Positions 22,101 to 32,666 of a DNA stretch of 64,000 nt are shown piece after piece. Numbering within the stretch: position 1 is the first letter of the stretch; every line of letters starts with the position of its first letter. The notes beneath the pieces are model-generated. The model worked only from the letters and a program-made list of their open reading frames with translations. It made no database searches and was not told where the DNA came from. This DNA is from Ophiura sarsii. Lineage: Eukaryota > Echinodermata > Ophiuroidea > Amphilepidida > Ophiuridae. The position numbers and the translations under genes are program-made. The DNA is taken from contig CM069455.1 of assembly GCA_035610835.1 (NCBI GenBank), positions 15,683,266 to 15,747,265 on the forward strand. Direction: 5' to 3'.

Positions 22101-25100
22101 AGGAAAACTGTGTAATAAAACACATTTGTATTTCGTCGAACACTGAAAAAAGCACTGTTATAAATTAATGGATACAAAATTACAAGAATAGACAAATCTA
22201 TCTTGGGACTCGATTTTACTCCCATTGGATGGGAATTTCAATATCTTGATGTACAGGTGTTCAAAAAGTTAGGATACGTACATTTTCAAAGCTTTATATC
22301 TCCGGTAGAATAATTCACAGAATTATCATCACCCGTATAATCATCATGACATAAGATAATGTTACAGTGTGTCCCAAAATAGGATCCAGATGTTGTGTAG
22401 ACCATTAGCTGGTGTTCATTCTCGATTGTTCACCTAACACAAACAGTTCATGACTTGAGGCTTATGTTGGCTAATTCAAAATCAATAATCTGTTGGGTCC
22501 ACCAACATGTGAGATATACTATAACATGTATAAGCGGGGGATTTATTCTCCGTAATTTGACATCATTTTTTATACAAATTAAGTGGATACCTTTAAAGTT
22601 ATAATATGTTTAGTAACCAAACCCAAAGAAAAACAAATGGTAGCAAATTAGGTTTCCTGTGGAACACTTGCACGATACAGATGGAATTATATCATGATAG
22701 GCCTGATTTCAACCGTGTGACAGTTTTTACTATCATTATGGCTGGAAAGGAATCATGTGATATCATGATATAAAACAAATATTGAATGCCTTTGTTTGTG
22801 CAATAGTAAAACTATATCACTCGGTCCAATTTGGATCATTCCATTACACTCGGCTTCGCCTCGTGCAATGGAAAAATCCAGATTTGACCTTGTGATATAG
22901 TTTTTATTATATCATGTATAGGCTTGATTTCAACCATGTGATAGTTTTTACTATCATTATGGCTAGAATAGAATAATGTGATATCATGATATAAAACAAA
23001 TATTGAATGCATTTTGCTCGTGCAATAGTAAAACTATATCACTCGGTCCAATTTGGATTATTCCATTAAACTCGGCTTCGCCTCGTGCAATGGAAAAATC
23101 CAAATTTGACCTCGTGATATAGTTTGTATTATATTATTCATGCATATTTTCGGGTCATTTCATTGGTTGGTTAGTACCACGTGACTAAAAATAAAAGTAC
23201 CATCCCACGTCCATTCATAAAAAAGATACTATCCATCGGCGTATAGTAATACTATACGTCGCCTCGTGTCACGCGACACTTTTACAGATACGCTTTCTAT
23301 CCCGTTATTATTTTGAACTGCGACTTGTACAACGATGTAAACTCTGGTTCCCTGCGAATTTTTTTTATGAATAAGTCGGTGGGGGAATACTGGGTACCAG
23401 CAAGAGTGAAAACTGACGGAAAGGACTATTCCATTATTGCTGTAGGTGAGTACGATATACTGTTTGACATCTATCAATTGATTATAAATCTAATTATGAA
23501 ATGATGTATTAAATGACCCAAAAATATACATGAATGATATAAAACAAATATAATGTGTCTTAAATTCGTGGGATGGTACAAATATGATCACTCGGTGAAA
23601 GCTAGATTGTTCCCAATCTAGCTTTCACCTCGTGATCATATTTGTACCATCCCACTCATAGCCACATTATATTTGTATACTATCACACTCTCAAGCATTC
23701 AATATTTGTATACTATCACACGCTCAGGCATTAAATATTTGTATACCATTGAATGCGAGTCTCTCCCCTCCAACGCACACTGCGTCGTGGTTCACGCAGG
23801 TTTGTGCATCGCGTGACGCGGTTGCGCGCGCGCGCTGAGGGGAGAGCCTCGCTTTCATTCTAAAATGGCGATTGCGTGCAAGTAGCGTATATAGTTTGTG
23901 CTACTGCTATTCAGTGACAATGAATGTGTTATAACCTAATGCATATGATATACACATACACCTCCCTGGTCTAATAATGCTTTCTATAGCGCACAGTGTA
24001 CCATAGAATTCAAAGACATCCCATAGAAATAGATTTTGCTACATTTTTCATATTATCCACTAAGTCTTTATGAATGAGGTGTCGAATTACGCAAAAGTAC
24101 TTCTGGTACCGATTGTTAATTTTGAATAAGTTATATAGCATACAAGCACCTGGTCAGGAATTTGTATGTGTTTTGTGCATACTTACTTGTTGTAGCAACA
24201 TCCTGAATAGTCACAACAGCTGTGTACGGGCACGACACTTTCCTTATACTGGCATCACTAATGGATACTTCAAATAATTCCGGAGATTCGACAGTCGAAT
24301 CGGCTATGATATTCACAGTTGCGTCAGCGTTGTCTTCGTTGGCATCAAATGTAACGGACGTTGGTGGCGCTTCGTAGTCAGATCCGGCGAATGCGCTCAC
24401 AGCTCGTGTAGCAAAGTCTAAGAATCAAAGGTGAAGTACATTCGATTCAGTCAGTTCAAAGCAATGTATCTGGCTTTCCTTTTTTTAACAACAGAATTCT
24501 ACCAAAAATTGCGAATCTCAGAGATGTTTACTCCATTACGTGGTATTATAGGCCTACACTAAACATCTAAATCTGACACAATTCTAAAAATATTCTTTAT
24601 ATTTTTTGAATATTTAAGAATTCATTGAAATTCATTAAAACTCCCATCAAGATTGACTTCACGGCGCAACTGTGTAAATGCAACATACATTCTAGACTAC
24701 AATACAAATCATGCTTTGTGATGTTACGCTTTATTTCGTCGTGGACTTCCTCTAGCATCGTTTCCATGAGTGTTATATTCAACAGTCGTCCCGAGTTTGC
24801 TGACTTCTGCTCTCTAAATGTAAAAGAATGGTTTTCCACTCTTTCAAGGAGTTTAAACGCAGGACAACACGTTTTTGAGTGGAAAAACACTCTAAAAGGA
24901 GTGAAAGGGGATTTTATATGACAATGTTCCACTCTACTGAGAGTGAAAAATTAACTTTCACACTCATTTTAGAGTAGACATTTTCCACTCTAAAACGGGT
25001 TGTCCTGCGTTTCACTCCCTTCACTCCTTTTCGAGTGAATTTCCACTCTTTCAACTCGTTTTACATTGAGAGAGTGAGCTCAAATTAAGTATATCAATCA

Positions 25101-28100
25101 AAAGACGTTATTCTTAATTGGCGCATTTACGTCGAAGAGGGTTATGTGAACTGAAAACGAGGCTAGCGATTAAGCCAAGACGAGAGTGCTGTGTGTGGTT
25201 ATTCAATTTTCAATGGGGTGAACTTTGCACTAATCCTAAAAATATCTTCATACTTCTGAGCTATTCAATATTTGACCTTATTGCATTTGTGAAATAAACT
25301 TGAACGCATAAACTATTCATTTCCTCTAGTTCGAAATGAAATGTGGTAACCAACACTATCTAGGAACATTTAGAAGTTCACAGTTTATTGCAATTGCAGT
25401 CAAAGGACGATATTGTAATGTTTATCGCAGCACGAATTGCTCGGAGCATGATCAGTTAATTGCACTCCCTCATTTGACGTAAATGCGCCAATTAAGAATA
25501 ACGTCTATTAGGTCAGGTGTCAATTGGGCTTTTATGCTGAAAATATTGTATAAACTATTGGGCAGCAGCCTACAGATATTTGTAAACGAATCAACTTAGG
25601 TTCCATCCATTCTTGCTTTGAGTGTAGACGTACCTACGCAGGAAGGTATCACTAAACACTTTGTGAACGAATATAAGAGCGCTCCTATACAACACTGAAA
25701 TTGCCTCGGCAGATTTCAAAATATAAACCCAAAGATGCGCAAATTAGACAGCTACACACAACTAGCATTCTTTGCAAACAATTAAAACAGTGGGACCACA
25801 TGGACATTACCCCCTTGATATCAGTCACATACGCTCTAGCGCGTCAAAAAGTAAAACCCTCACAAAAGTTTGGACATTATTTTCAATCGCCTATATTTGG
25901 TATATTTCTATATATTTTCATAGTGTGTTACACATCCATGTAAAGCTGATGTGACCATCTTTTCAATTATACCAACTTTTGAGCAATCCCTTGTTTCAGT
26001 GCTCAGCTTCTTTCTTGAGAATATAATAATCTTGAATGTGCAACAATTATCACTATATTCATATACTTCATGAATACTCGCGATAGTTGCGTACCAAGTG
26101 CGTTCCAATAACATGAATCGTTAGATAAGAACGCGCACGCCGAGCGCAGGTTACCAATAAATGCCCGAAAGTACTTCGCCAAAGAGTTCAATTGTTATGA
26201 TCATTGACCGACCAATCAAATTAAGCCTCACGCCCCTAAACTAAATATTCAATGAGTTATGAGGAAACACGATTAAAGGTTATTTCTGATTGGTTGATTG
26301 TTAAAAAATGTAATGAGGGGATGACCCGACTTTGACTGTTTCAATAACTAAGAAGGGTTGGACAAAATGATTTGAAAACTAATTAATTATTAGCGCAGTT
26401 ATATCGGTACAAATCAACGTTTTGGATGAATGCATCTTTTTCAGTAATGAATGAGAATAATGACTATTTAACAACTGCTGCCCCTTCGGGACAATTCCTC
26501 AGACCAGAACAAAAACCTCTGATTTCAAAACAAATTAACGAAAACAGTTGTTACGCAGTCATTATTCTCTAATTCTGTTCTAAAAAGTCTTAGAGCATTA
26601 CCTCTAAACTGTAGTTGTCAATGTTACACTTCATTGAACAGACGACTGTTTTGCGCTCAAAAGAACAACAGTCGTCTGTTCAATGAAGTGTAACATTGAC
26701 AACTACCATGACTACAGTTTAGAGGGGAGTAATTCTGTTATACTCGTCACAGAGGTATTCATAGTGCATGATTTTTAAGAACGACGCTACTACCGATGTA
26801 GGTGTGTTGGGTATAACAGAATTATGCCGCGCAAAATAGTGGACATTTGGCACGTTTTTAGTAAAGGCCCTGTCACACCATGGCGTATGGCCTGAACGTG
26901 GCCTGAACGTATGCCGACGTATTCAAAAAATAGCTCGAAAATTGTCAGAGTCCGAAAACGTCCAAGAACGTCCAACTTCCCAACGAATTGCGTCAACATC
27001 GGTGATGGAATTGACGTATCCATAGCGTATTAAACGCATACATAGCGTATGACTAACGTATTGATAGCGTATCACTAACTTATAACAAACTTATCACAGC
27101 GTATCACAGCGTATGCGATCGGCGAGCGTATGACCAACGTATTCGTAGCGTATGTCTGCCGTGCTCGACGTATCCTCAGCGTATCCTCGGCGTACAACGA
27201 ACACGTGACTTATGCCGTTGCAGAAATTGAGTTTCGTACACGGCGGGACAAGTGTTGCCAGTTCAAGTAAACGCAGCCTAGATGATAACTATTAAAATAT
27301 CTAGAAGGGTAAATCTATATGTCCAACCTATAACTTAAGACGATTAACGTACCTCTAACGTATGTCAGCGTATGTCTAACGTATGTCAGCGTTTGTAAAC
27401 GTATGTCTAACGTACCACGAACCTATCGGGAACTTATGCAGAACGTAAGTTAAGCACACGTTGAGTACGTCGAGAAATTTTGAACATGCTCAATAATTTT
27501 TCGCGGGCTCGACGTGTTCCACATTTTCACAACGTATCACAGCGTGCTCTTAACGTATACGACGTATCCCAAACTGACCCCTAACTTGTATCAGCGTACA
27601 CCAACGTGCGCTAACGTACGCCAACGTATTTATCGATATTTCGCATACGTTGTTATACGTTCAGGCGATACGCCATGGTGTGACAGGGCTACCGTACAGC
27701 TAGCGCGCATTCAGCGTTTTGGGAACTTATGGAGGGTTTGAGTATATAAATGGGTCCCTTGAGTATCTCATCCTCACTTCTTCATGGTCTGTCGTGCTGA
27801 ACACATCAACCCATCATCATATGCTACGAATACGCTACGCTACGTTAAGTATACGTTAAGCATACACAGAAAGAAAAAAGTGAGTCATCATCGTAAAATG
27901 AGTCACTACACGGACAAAATGACTCATTTTGAGCCATAGTGTGTCACTACATGGACAAAATGACTCATTTTTCGATGATGACTCACTTTTTTTCTTTCTG
28001 TGTACGTTAGTCATACGCTCGCATACGCTGTGATACGCTGTCATAAGTATGTTATAAGTTAGTGATACGCTATCAATACGTTAGTCATACGCTATGTATA

Positions 28101-28941
28101 CGTTCAATACGCTATGGATACGCTATGGATACGTGACAGGGCCTTACACGATCGCCCGGCATAAGGTGAATACGTGAGAATACGTCGAAACTCGTTGGAA
28201 ATACGTCAGGCATACGTTAGACATACGGCACATATACGTTATCAACTCGTTATCACTACGTTGGCTGTACGTTTCCCCCAGCCTACGTTCATCAACGTAT
28301 ACCAACTTACGAGTAACGTACGAGTAACGTACCACTAACGTATGTCAGCGTATGTCAACGTATATTTAACGTACCACAAACTTACCGGGAACTTATGCAG
28401 AACGTATTAAGCACACGTTGAGTACGACGAGAAATTTTGAGCATGCTCAATATTTTTTCGTGTTCCAAATTGTCACAGCGTATCACAGCGTGCTCTTAAC
28501 GTAAACGACGTATCCCCAACGTACCCCTAACTTATATCAGCGTACACCAACGTACACCAACGTATTTTTCGATATTTCGTATACGTTGGCATACGTTGAG
28601 GCGATACGTTATGGTGTGACAGGGCCTTAAGACCTCCACATGTATCAAGCTAGTGGCTGGTCACTAAAAAAAGTGATTGCTATGAATATGGTCTCGATGG
28701 AAAGAGGAGCCTATCAGTTTTTCATTGATATGTAACACAATTTGTATATGATCATAAAATAGTAGTAGAATTGGTGATTGAAATAATAATTCCGAACTTT
28801 TTTTAGGAATTTAATACTCACCAATAGTAGATGATACTGCTATGTTACCCTCTCTACGTATTGTAAATGTGAAAGGTGTTGTCCCACTTTCAGGTTCAGT
28901 GACCGAGTATTGACTATTCTCAATCCAGTAGTATGTTTTGG
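19067..28941 (-). CDS. Calx-beta repeat protein, five exons on the minus strand (partial gene)
   Basis: In transcript order the exons are 28941-28822, 24417-24187, 21898-21791, 19996-19769 and 19171-19067; all are phase 1-1 with consensus splice sites. They alternate first-half and second-half Calx-beta segments, giving two complete domains plus the start of a third. No initiator, signal peptide, anchor or stop was found. The next exon would lie toward the gap at 18758. Exon 21791-21898 is a near copy of plus-strand exon D, but the preceding exons differ from the plus-strand gene, so the two are either paralogues or differently assembled parts of one locus. Localisation and ligand are unknown. 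Confidence 0.75.
19172..19768 (-). other. Intron with G-rich repeat remnants
   Basis: Contains runs of G (about 19426-19434 and 19657-19670) and repeated GGTCTTAAGAACTG/GGTCTTGAGAACTG segments, probably degraded repeats. No exon recognised. Confidence 0.45.
19769..19996 (-). CDS. Calx-beta exon, minus gene, fourth (second half of a domain)
   Basis: Acceptor ATTCTATAG, donor GACG|GTAAGG, 228 nt, phase 1-1. Reads TEDVDASSMQNLDYVSKTSD and later DDMIKEDSECFKVKLQ, ending VQIIDDDG. Confidence 0.8.
20390..21650. repeat. Intronic repeats: element end, palindrome, tandem duplication
   Basis: An ACAGGGTGTATCAAAAAATT terminus begins near 20391 with no matching right end found. A small palindrome at 20858-20916 has CCATGTTATTTACTGG inverted. 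A tandem duplication of about 80 bp lies at about 21307-21469 (CAGAGATAGAGTACCTCGAT twice). None encodes protein. Confidence 0.5.
21659..21728. repeat. 70-bp palindrome
   Basis: GCTGTTCTGACATACCGGCA is exactly inverted 20 bp downstream, giving a 26-bp stem. It sits 60 bp from the exon at 21791. Confidence 0.75.
21791..21898 (-). CDS. Calx-beta exon, minus gene, third (first half of a domain)
   Basis: 108 nt, phase 1-1, donor ATTC|GTAAGT. Sequence and flanking introns are nearly identical to 17446-17553 in inverted orientation; the few differences in the exon appear silent (for example GTG/GTT). Confidence 0.8.
22688..23150. repeat. Two tandem 230-bp hairpin repeats
   Basis: Units begin TGATTTCAACC.TGTGA.AG and each contains an inverted pair: GCAATAGTAAAACTATATCA with CCAATTTGGAT, then ATGGAAAAATCCA and GTGATATAGTTTT. 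CTCGGCTTCGCCTCG forms the loop. Confidence 0.65.
23290..23447 (+). other. Possible isolated exon (weak)
   Basis: A plus-strand open frame between a TTTTACAG acceptor-like site and a GTAG|GTGAGT donor reads through LNCDLYNDVNSGSLRIFF and SVGEYWVPARVKTDGKDYS. The donor is strong, but no family is recognised and there are no partner exons in the same orientation nearby. The opposite strand is open too. It may be spurious. Confidence 0.2.
23544..23678. repeat. Long near-perfect palindrome
   Basis: GTGGGATGGTACAAATATGA at 23568 is inverted at 23655, and the outer arm ACAAATATAATGTG pairs with CACATTATATTTGT. The stem is about 60 bp with a 3-nt loop near 23611. Probably a MITE. Confidence 0.75.
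23749..23860. mobile_element. Small GC-rich MITE
   Basis: Ends GAATGCGAGTCTCTCCCCTC and GAGGGGAGAGCCTCGCTTTCATTC are near-inverse. The interior is CG-rich (GCGCGCGCGC). Confidence 0.55.
24187..24417 (-). CDS. Calx-beta exon, minus gene, second (second half of a domain)
   Basis: Acceptor ATTCTTAG, donor ACAA|GTAAGT, 231 nt, phase 1-1. Shows FATRAVSAFAGSDYEAPPTS followed by VTFDANEDNADATVNI and a VESPELFEVSI core, a textbook Calx-beta second half ending VVTIQDV. Confidence 0.85.
24827..25060. mobile_element. Hairpin element with repeated CCACTCT boxes
   Basis: TTTCCACTCTTTCAAGGAG at the left is inverted at the right (GAGTGAATTTCCACTCTTTC region). GCAGGACAACACG and CGGGTTGTCCTGCG pair internally. 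Many TTTCCACTC/GAGTG boxes occur in both orientations. Non-coding. Confidence 0.55.
25101..25508. mobile_element. 408-bp MITE
   Basis: 31-bp perfect terminal inverted repeats: AGACGTTATTCTTAATTGGC at 25102 and its inverse ending at about 25507. The interior is non-coding. Target duplication not identified. Confidence 0.7.
26437..26725. repeat. Two adjacent palindromes
   Basis: First: GAATGAGAATAATGACT (about 26449) against AGTCATTATTCTC (about 26557). Second: CCTCTAAACTGTAGT (26601) through a 37-bp arm ending CAGACGACTGTT, inverted to end ACTACAGTTTAGAGG (26725). Both look like MITEs. Confidence 0.65.
26867..28628. mobile_element. 1.76-kb palindromic element dense in CGTATG/AACGTA words
   Basis: The outer ends GGCCCTGTCACACCATGGCG (26867) and TGGTGTGACAGGGCC (28628) are inverse. 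A further inverse end lies at 27675-27690 and a GTGACAGGGCCTT at about 28131, so there may be two elements back to back. The body is packed with GCGTATG, AACGTATG, CATACGC and similar words, in one orientation toward the left and mostly the other toward the centre. A block around GAGTACGTCGAGAAATTTTG occurs in both halves. A TATA-box-like TATATAAA is at 27743. TTAA follows the right end. No ORF of note. Confidence 0.65.
27864..28006. mobile_element. 143-bp nested MITE
   Basis: ACACAGAAAGAAAAAAGTGA and its inverse bound a short element inside the CGTATG-rich block. Both arms continue GTCATCATCG, and the interior repeats ATGGACAAAATGACTCATTT. Confidence 0.7.
28822..28941 (-). CDS. Calx-beta exon, minus gene, first visible (first half of a domain)
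   Basis: Acceptor ACTTGTAG, donor ATTG|GTGAGT, 120 nt, phase 1-1. Carries WIENSQYSVTEPESGTTPF then FTIRREGN, a very typical Calx-beta start. Exons further upstream in this gene were not found. Confidence 0.85.
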
Positions 28942-28968
28942 CTACAAGTACAAGTAGTAAAAGGCGGA

Positions 28969-29112
28969 CACGGGTTCAATTCCCATCTTTTGTCTCATTT
29001 TATTTAATTTTTAAAAGATTTGATGAAGTAGTGATATTAATGCCTAAATAATATATACATTTTACTCATTTATTACTTATTAATTGATATTTCTATTGCT
29101 TGGAATATATAT
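28969..29112 (+). repeat. Interspersed repeat with an empty insertion site
   Basis: Homologous to 13366-13527 plus 14094-14110. The sequence GGAATATATATTACGCC is uninterrupted here, marking the pre-insertion state of the hairpin element at 13528-14093. Confidence 0.65.
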
Positions 29113-29273
29113 TACGCCACAGGCCTTTATTGTTTTCATATTCCAATTAATATTAATCAGGCCTATTTTCATTTTCACTGTCTAGGCCTATATAGATTCG
29201 ATTCTATTCTATTCTATTCTATACAAACATTTATATAGCGCTCTACAGAGAACACAGCGCTTTACAATAATAA

Positions 29274-29276
<3 letters not shown>

Positions 29277-29322
<46 letters not shown>

Positions 29323-29326
29323 TATA
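29277..29326. repeat. AT dinucleotide microsatellite
   Basis: About 50 bp of (AT)n, adjoining the left inverted arm of the Penelope-like remnant. Confidence 0.9.
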
Positions 29327-30396
29327 GAGTGAGATAGTGATATGACTCGGACGAAGCAAGTAGGCAGTACAATTATGTTCAAGCTTTCGACTTTATTGTC
29401 TTCTTCAGGATACTACAGAAAACAAAACAGATAAAACATGTAAATAATAAAAGTTTTACATATGTATATGGTTATAACAACGCGCGCATTACAATATAAT
29501 TAAAGTATAAAAAGAGTATAAAAAGAAACGAGAGACTCACGTGTACTCGGTGTCTGGTTGCAAGACAAATTAAAGAATAATAAATGTAAACAAAGACGTT
29601 GGAAGTGCTCTCATCACTTGCCGCAAATGTAACAAACAGTACATTGGCAAAACCCAAAACAAACTATACACACACGCATCAGCAACACACGTTCCCAGAT
29701 CAAGAACTTCAATACTCCAAATAGCCTTAAACTACCCTACGCTCAACACTTCAACCTACCAGGTCATTCAATACATGATCTTTCACTCATGCCCATTGAA
29801 AAAATGAGGAAAGAATGCAATGGCTCCATTTTACACAGAGAATCATCACTCATTGCTAAGCTACATACTCTGGCTCCAAATGGCATGAACGTTGACGAAT
29901 AGTCAAACTTTCGTCTTTGTTATTTATTTGCTCTCAACACTATCTTTATTTGCGGCTTGTGGCCCGTGTATGCCTTTTTTGCTCTCGTAGCGCTTTCATT
30001 TTATACCCGCGTATTTTGCCGATGCGTACAGTCGCGCGCAGTTTGTATTCACGCGCTAAATCGCAAGAGGCGCACTAACGTCGCACGGAGCGCTCTATTC
30101 TCATTTTTACGCACTTCCAATGTCTTTGTTTACATTTATTATTCTTTAATTTGTCTTGCAACCAGACACCGAGTACACGTGAGTCTCTCGTTTCTTTTTA
30201 TACTCTTTTTATACTTTAATTATATTGTAATGCGCGCGTTGTTATAACCATATACATATGTAAAACTTTTATTATTTACATGTTTTATCTGTTTTGTTTT
30301 CTGTAGTATCCTGAAGAAGACAATAAAGTCGAAAGCTTGAACATAATTGTACTGCCTACTTGCTTCGTCCGAGTCATATCACTATCTCACTCTATA
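29323..30396 (+). mobile_element. Penelope-like element remnant with inverted terminal repeats
   Basis: Arms 29323-29607 and 30112-30396 are 285-bp inverted repeats. Between them a Penelope-type endonuclease tail is recognisable (29608-29900). Inverted terminal copies are a known feature of Penelope-like elements. Each arm contains CCTGAAGAAGAC, a short loop, and GTCGAAAGC, resembling part of a hammerhead ribozyme core. A reverse transcriptase domain is missing, so the element is truncated and dead. Confidence 0.75.
29608..29900 (+). pseudogene. GIY-YIG endonuclease C-terminus of a Penelope-like element (decayed)
   Basis: One frame gives CRKCNKQYIGKTQNKL (the cysteine pair and YIGKT of the GIY-YIG endonuclease). 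After a frameshift near 29690 another gives HFNLPGHSIHDLSLMPIE and then LHTLAPNGMNVDE before a stop (29898-29900). These match the conserved end of Penelope-like proteins. The upstream reverse transcriptase is absent. This is a relic, not a host gene. Confidence 0.75.
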
Positions 30397-30453
30397 ACTT
30401 TTAACTTCGACATGACATGCTCTAAGCGTATGGAGATCAACACATTTCTCACA

Positions 30454-30492
<39 letters not shown>

Positions 30493-31433
30493 GATAAACT
30501 GATGCAGCAACTAACATACAGAGAGTAAGTTGGGGGTTTCCAACTACCTCCGAAGTATTCAATGTCCATTTTATTTCCTTTCCTTTCGTCTTCAGGTTTT
30601 CCAAAGAAGAATTGACGGCTCTGTTGATTTCAATCGCCGATGGGAGGATTACAAAAACGGCTTTGGTTCCATTGGTGGTGAATTTTGGCTCGGAAATGAA
30701 AATCTGTACATCATAACCAGTCAGAAAGATTACGAGATAAGAATAGAGATGCAGGAATGGAATGGCACCAAGCATTATATCACCCAGGATCACTTTCGTG
30801 TCGGAGACGAGACAACTGAGTACAGACTCGTTGTAAGATCGGTTGATGATAATCCAGGTATGGTTGACATACAAAATTCCATATCACAATCAATTTGCAT
30901 GTAATCTTATTACTTACTTAGTCATCTTCATCCCCAATTTACTTAGTCATGCATCTGTGCATTTCTTTGACCTCTTGTGCTGTTTTTGATGTCTCGTATA
31001 TTGCGCGGACATTCCTAGTTCCAATACGTAACATTTGCCTAGACTTCAGAAGACTGTCCATCGTACGTCTGACTTCCCCATTGAAGGCTTTATCAGATGC
31101 GTCCATCAACTACAGTTTCTATTCTGCCGGTTAGTCGGGTTCTTTTTGCGGTTTCTGAAACACAGGTGTTTTTTTACCAGATTAGGCTGTTAATCTCATG
31201 CCCAACCCCAACCTGGAGGACCAGGAGCTGCAATTAGTCTGATATATACCCGCTGACCGATTCAGTCGGCATAGTTAAACCTGTCAGGTGTTTGCGCCCC
31301 GCCCGCCGCCGACATAGCTCGTAGGGCCATTTAGAGACGCAGGCTCCCCACCGGCGACAAGGTAACAGTCCACGGCAGAGAAATACAGGAATGGTTGACT
31401 TACAAAATTCAATGTCACAAACAATTTGCATTT

Positions 31434-31990
31434 AACCCTTCTCTTACCAAGGTATTTTTTGTAACACGACTTACCAAGGCGTTGTTGCACCCGCCTTAGA
31501 GTTTTCCATATGAACCCTCCTGTGAAGGTGATATTAGTACCAATGAATAGCTGTGGGCCGCCCCTATCCAGTGATACCAAAAAAAGTACCAACATACCCA
31601 GCACATTTATCCTACGACGGTAGTACGACGTCATAATGCAAGAGCGCCCTCGAAAAATCGGGGAAATCTGATTGTACACAAAAGTATAGGAAAATTGAAT
31701 TTTGGCTATAATTTCAGAAAGGTTATCAATTTTTACCGGATTTTTTTGTGAAAATATAAAACAAAGTATAAACTTATGTTAAAAATAATGTTTTAGCTCA
31801 ATATCTTGTAGAATGCAGCTACAAGAGCAATTGTTACACAGTAAAGTATACGAAGTTCAAACAACCCCTCGGACTTCGACGGACTATCCTACATCCAGGG
31901 AAGGTGGTAGGTCGATGTTTTTTCGCTTACATGTGCGCAAAGGATGTAAAACAATTAGCTGATGTCAATTTTCGTTTTGTTTGAGCATTT
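31434..31990 (+). repeat. Intronic interspersed repeat (ACCCTTCTCTTACCAAGG family)
   Basis: Begins ACCCTTCTCTTACCAAGG and contains CCTATCCAGTGATACC, ATACCCAGCAC and GCTCAATATCTTGTA. Related copies lie at 33445-34030, 44497-45060 and (shortened) 46120-46345, so the family was present twice in the unit before duplication. Confidence 0.6.
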
Positions 31991-32463
31991 TAGTGCATCG
32001 GGAGAACCCCCTCCCCCTTGATATGAGAAGGTTTAATCTTTTGAATCGGTATAAATCAGAATTGTTGGCCATTTTTCAATGTGATTTTCTAAATTTTCAC
32101 AACGATTGGGGCATGTACGCCCCGTGCCCCCCCCACCCCCCACCGTGCCCCTGTGACGATACGTCACTAATACAATGTTCATTCAAGACAAACATCGTTT
32201 CCAGTTTCATTCAAATTAGCTGTCACAATACGATTTTTTACGCTTGTCTTCGTTGTTCCTCTACTATATCTTACTCCCTGGATATCTTCTTTGCTATTTT
32301 ACTGTACTAAATTCCGCATCTCTTAATTCTGCATCTAGTAAAGTACGTCTATTATTTAATGTCAATAACAAACGACCAATTCGACAATTTTAATTAAACT
32401 TGTAGCAAATTCTTGCATTTAACACTGCGGATGTCAGACTGTGATCATTTACCTACTATAATG

Positions 32464-32666
32464 TTTTACAGCTAACCTTTGACGAGTGCGTCTCTTACGA
32501 TCATTGATAAGGCGCGCGTAAGATCGTGTACGATGCAAGTTCATTCATAAAAACCGACCCAGCAACGGCAGCAACGAATCACGGTCAAGTGCGTGCCAGC
32601 GCGATGAAATACGCAATGATCGTTTAACATCAAGGAAGTCGCGCTCGTCAAAGGTTAGCTGTAAAA
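32464..32666. mobile_element. 203-bp MITE inside copy 1
   Basis: Ends TTTTACAGCTAACCTTTGAC and GTCAAAGGTTAGCTGTAAAA are exact inverses. The copy-2 interval (near 45495) lacks the MITE and some flanking sequence. Confidence 0.75.

Noticed and set aside
29957..30247. 96-residue ORF with hydrophobic stretches
   Set aside because: Overlaps the right inverted arm of the Penelope-like relic; the same translation appears from the left arm on the other strand.
30485..30874. Minus-strand ORF over the FReD exon (also 43590-43943)
   Set aside because: Antisense shadow of FReD exon 4; no splice logic or domain.
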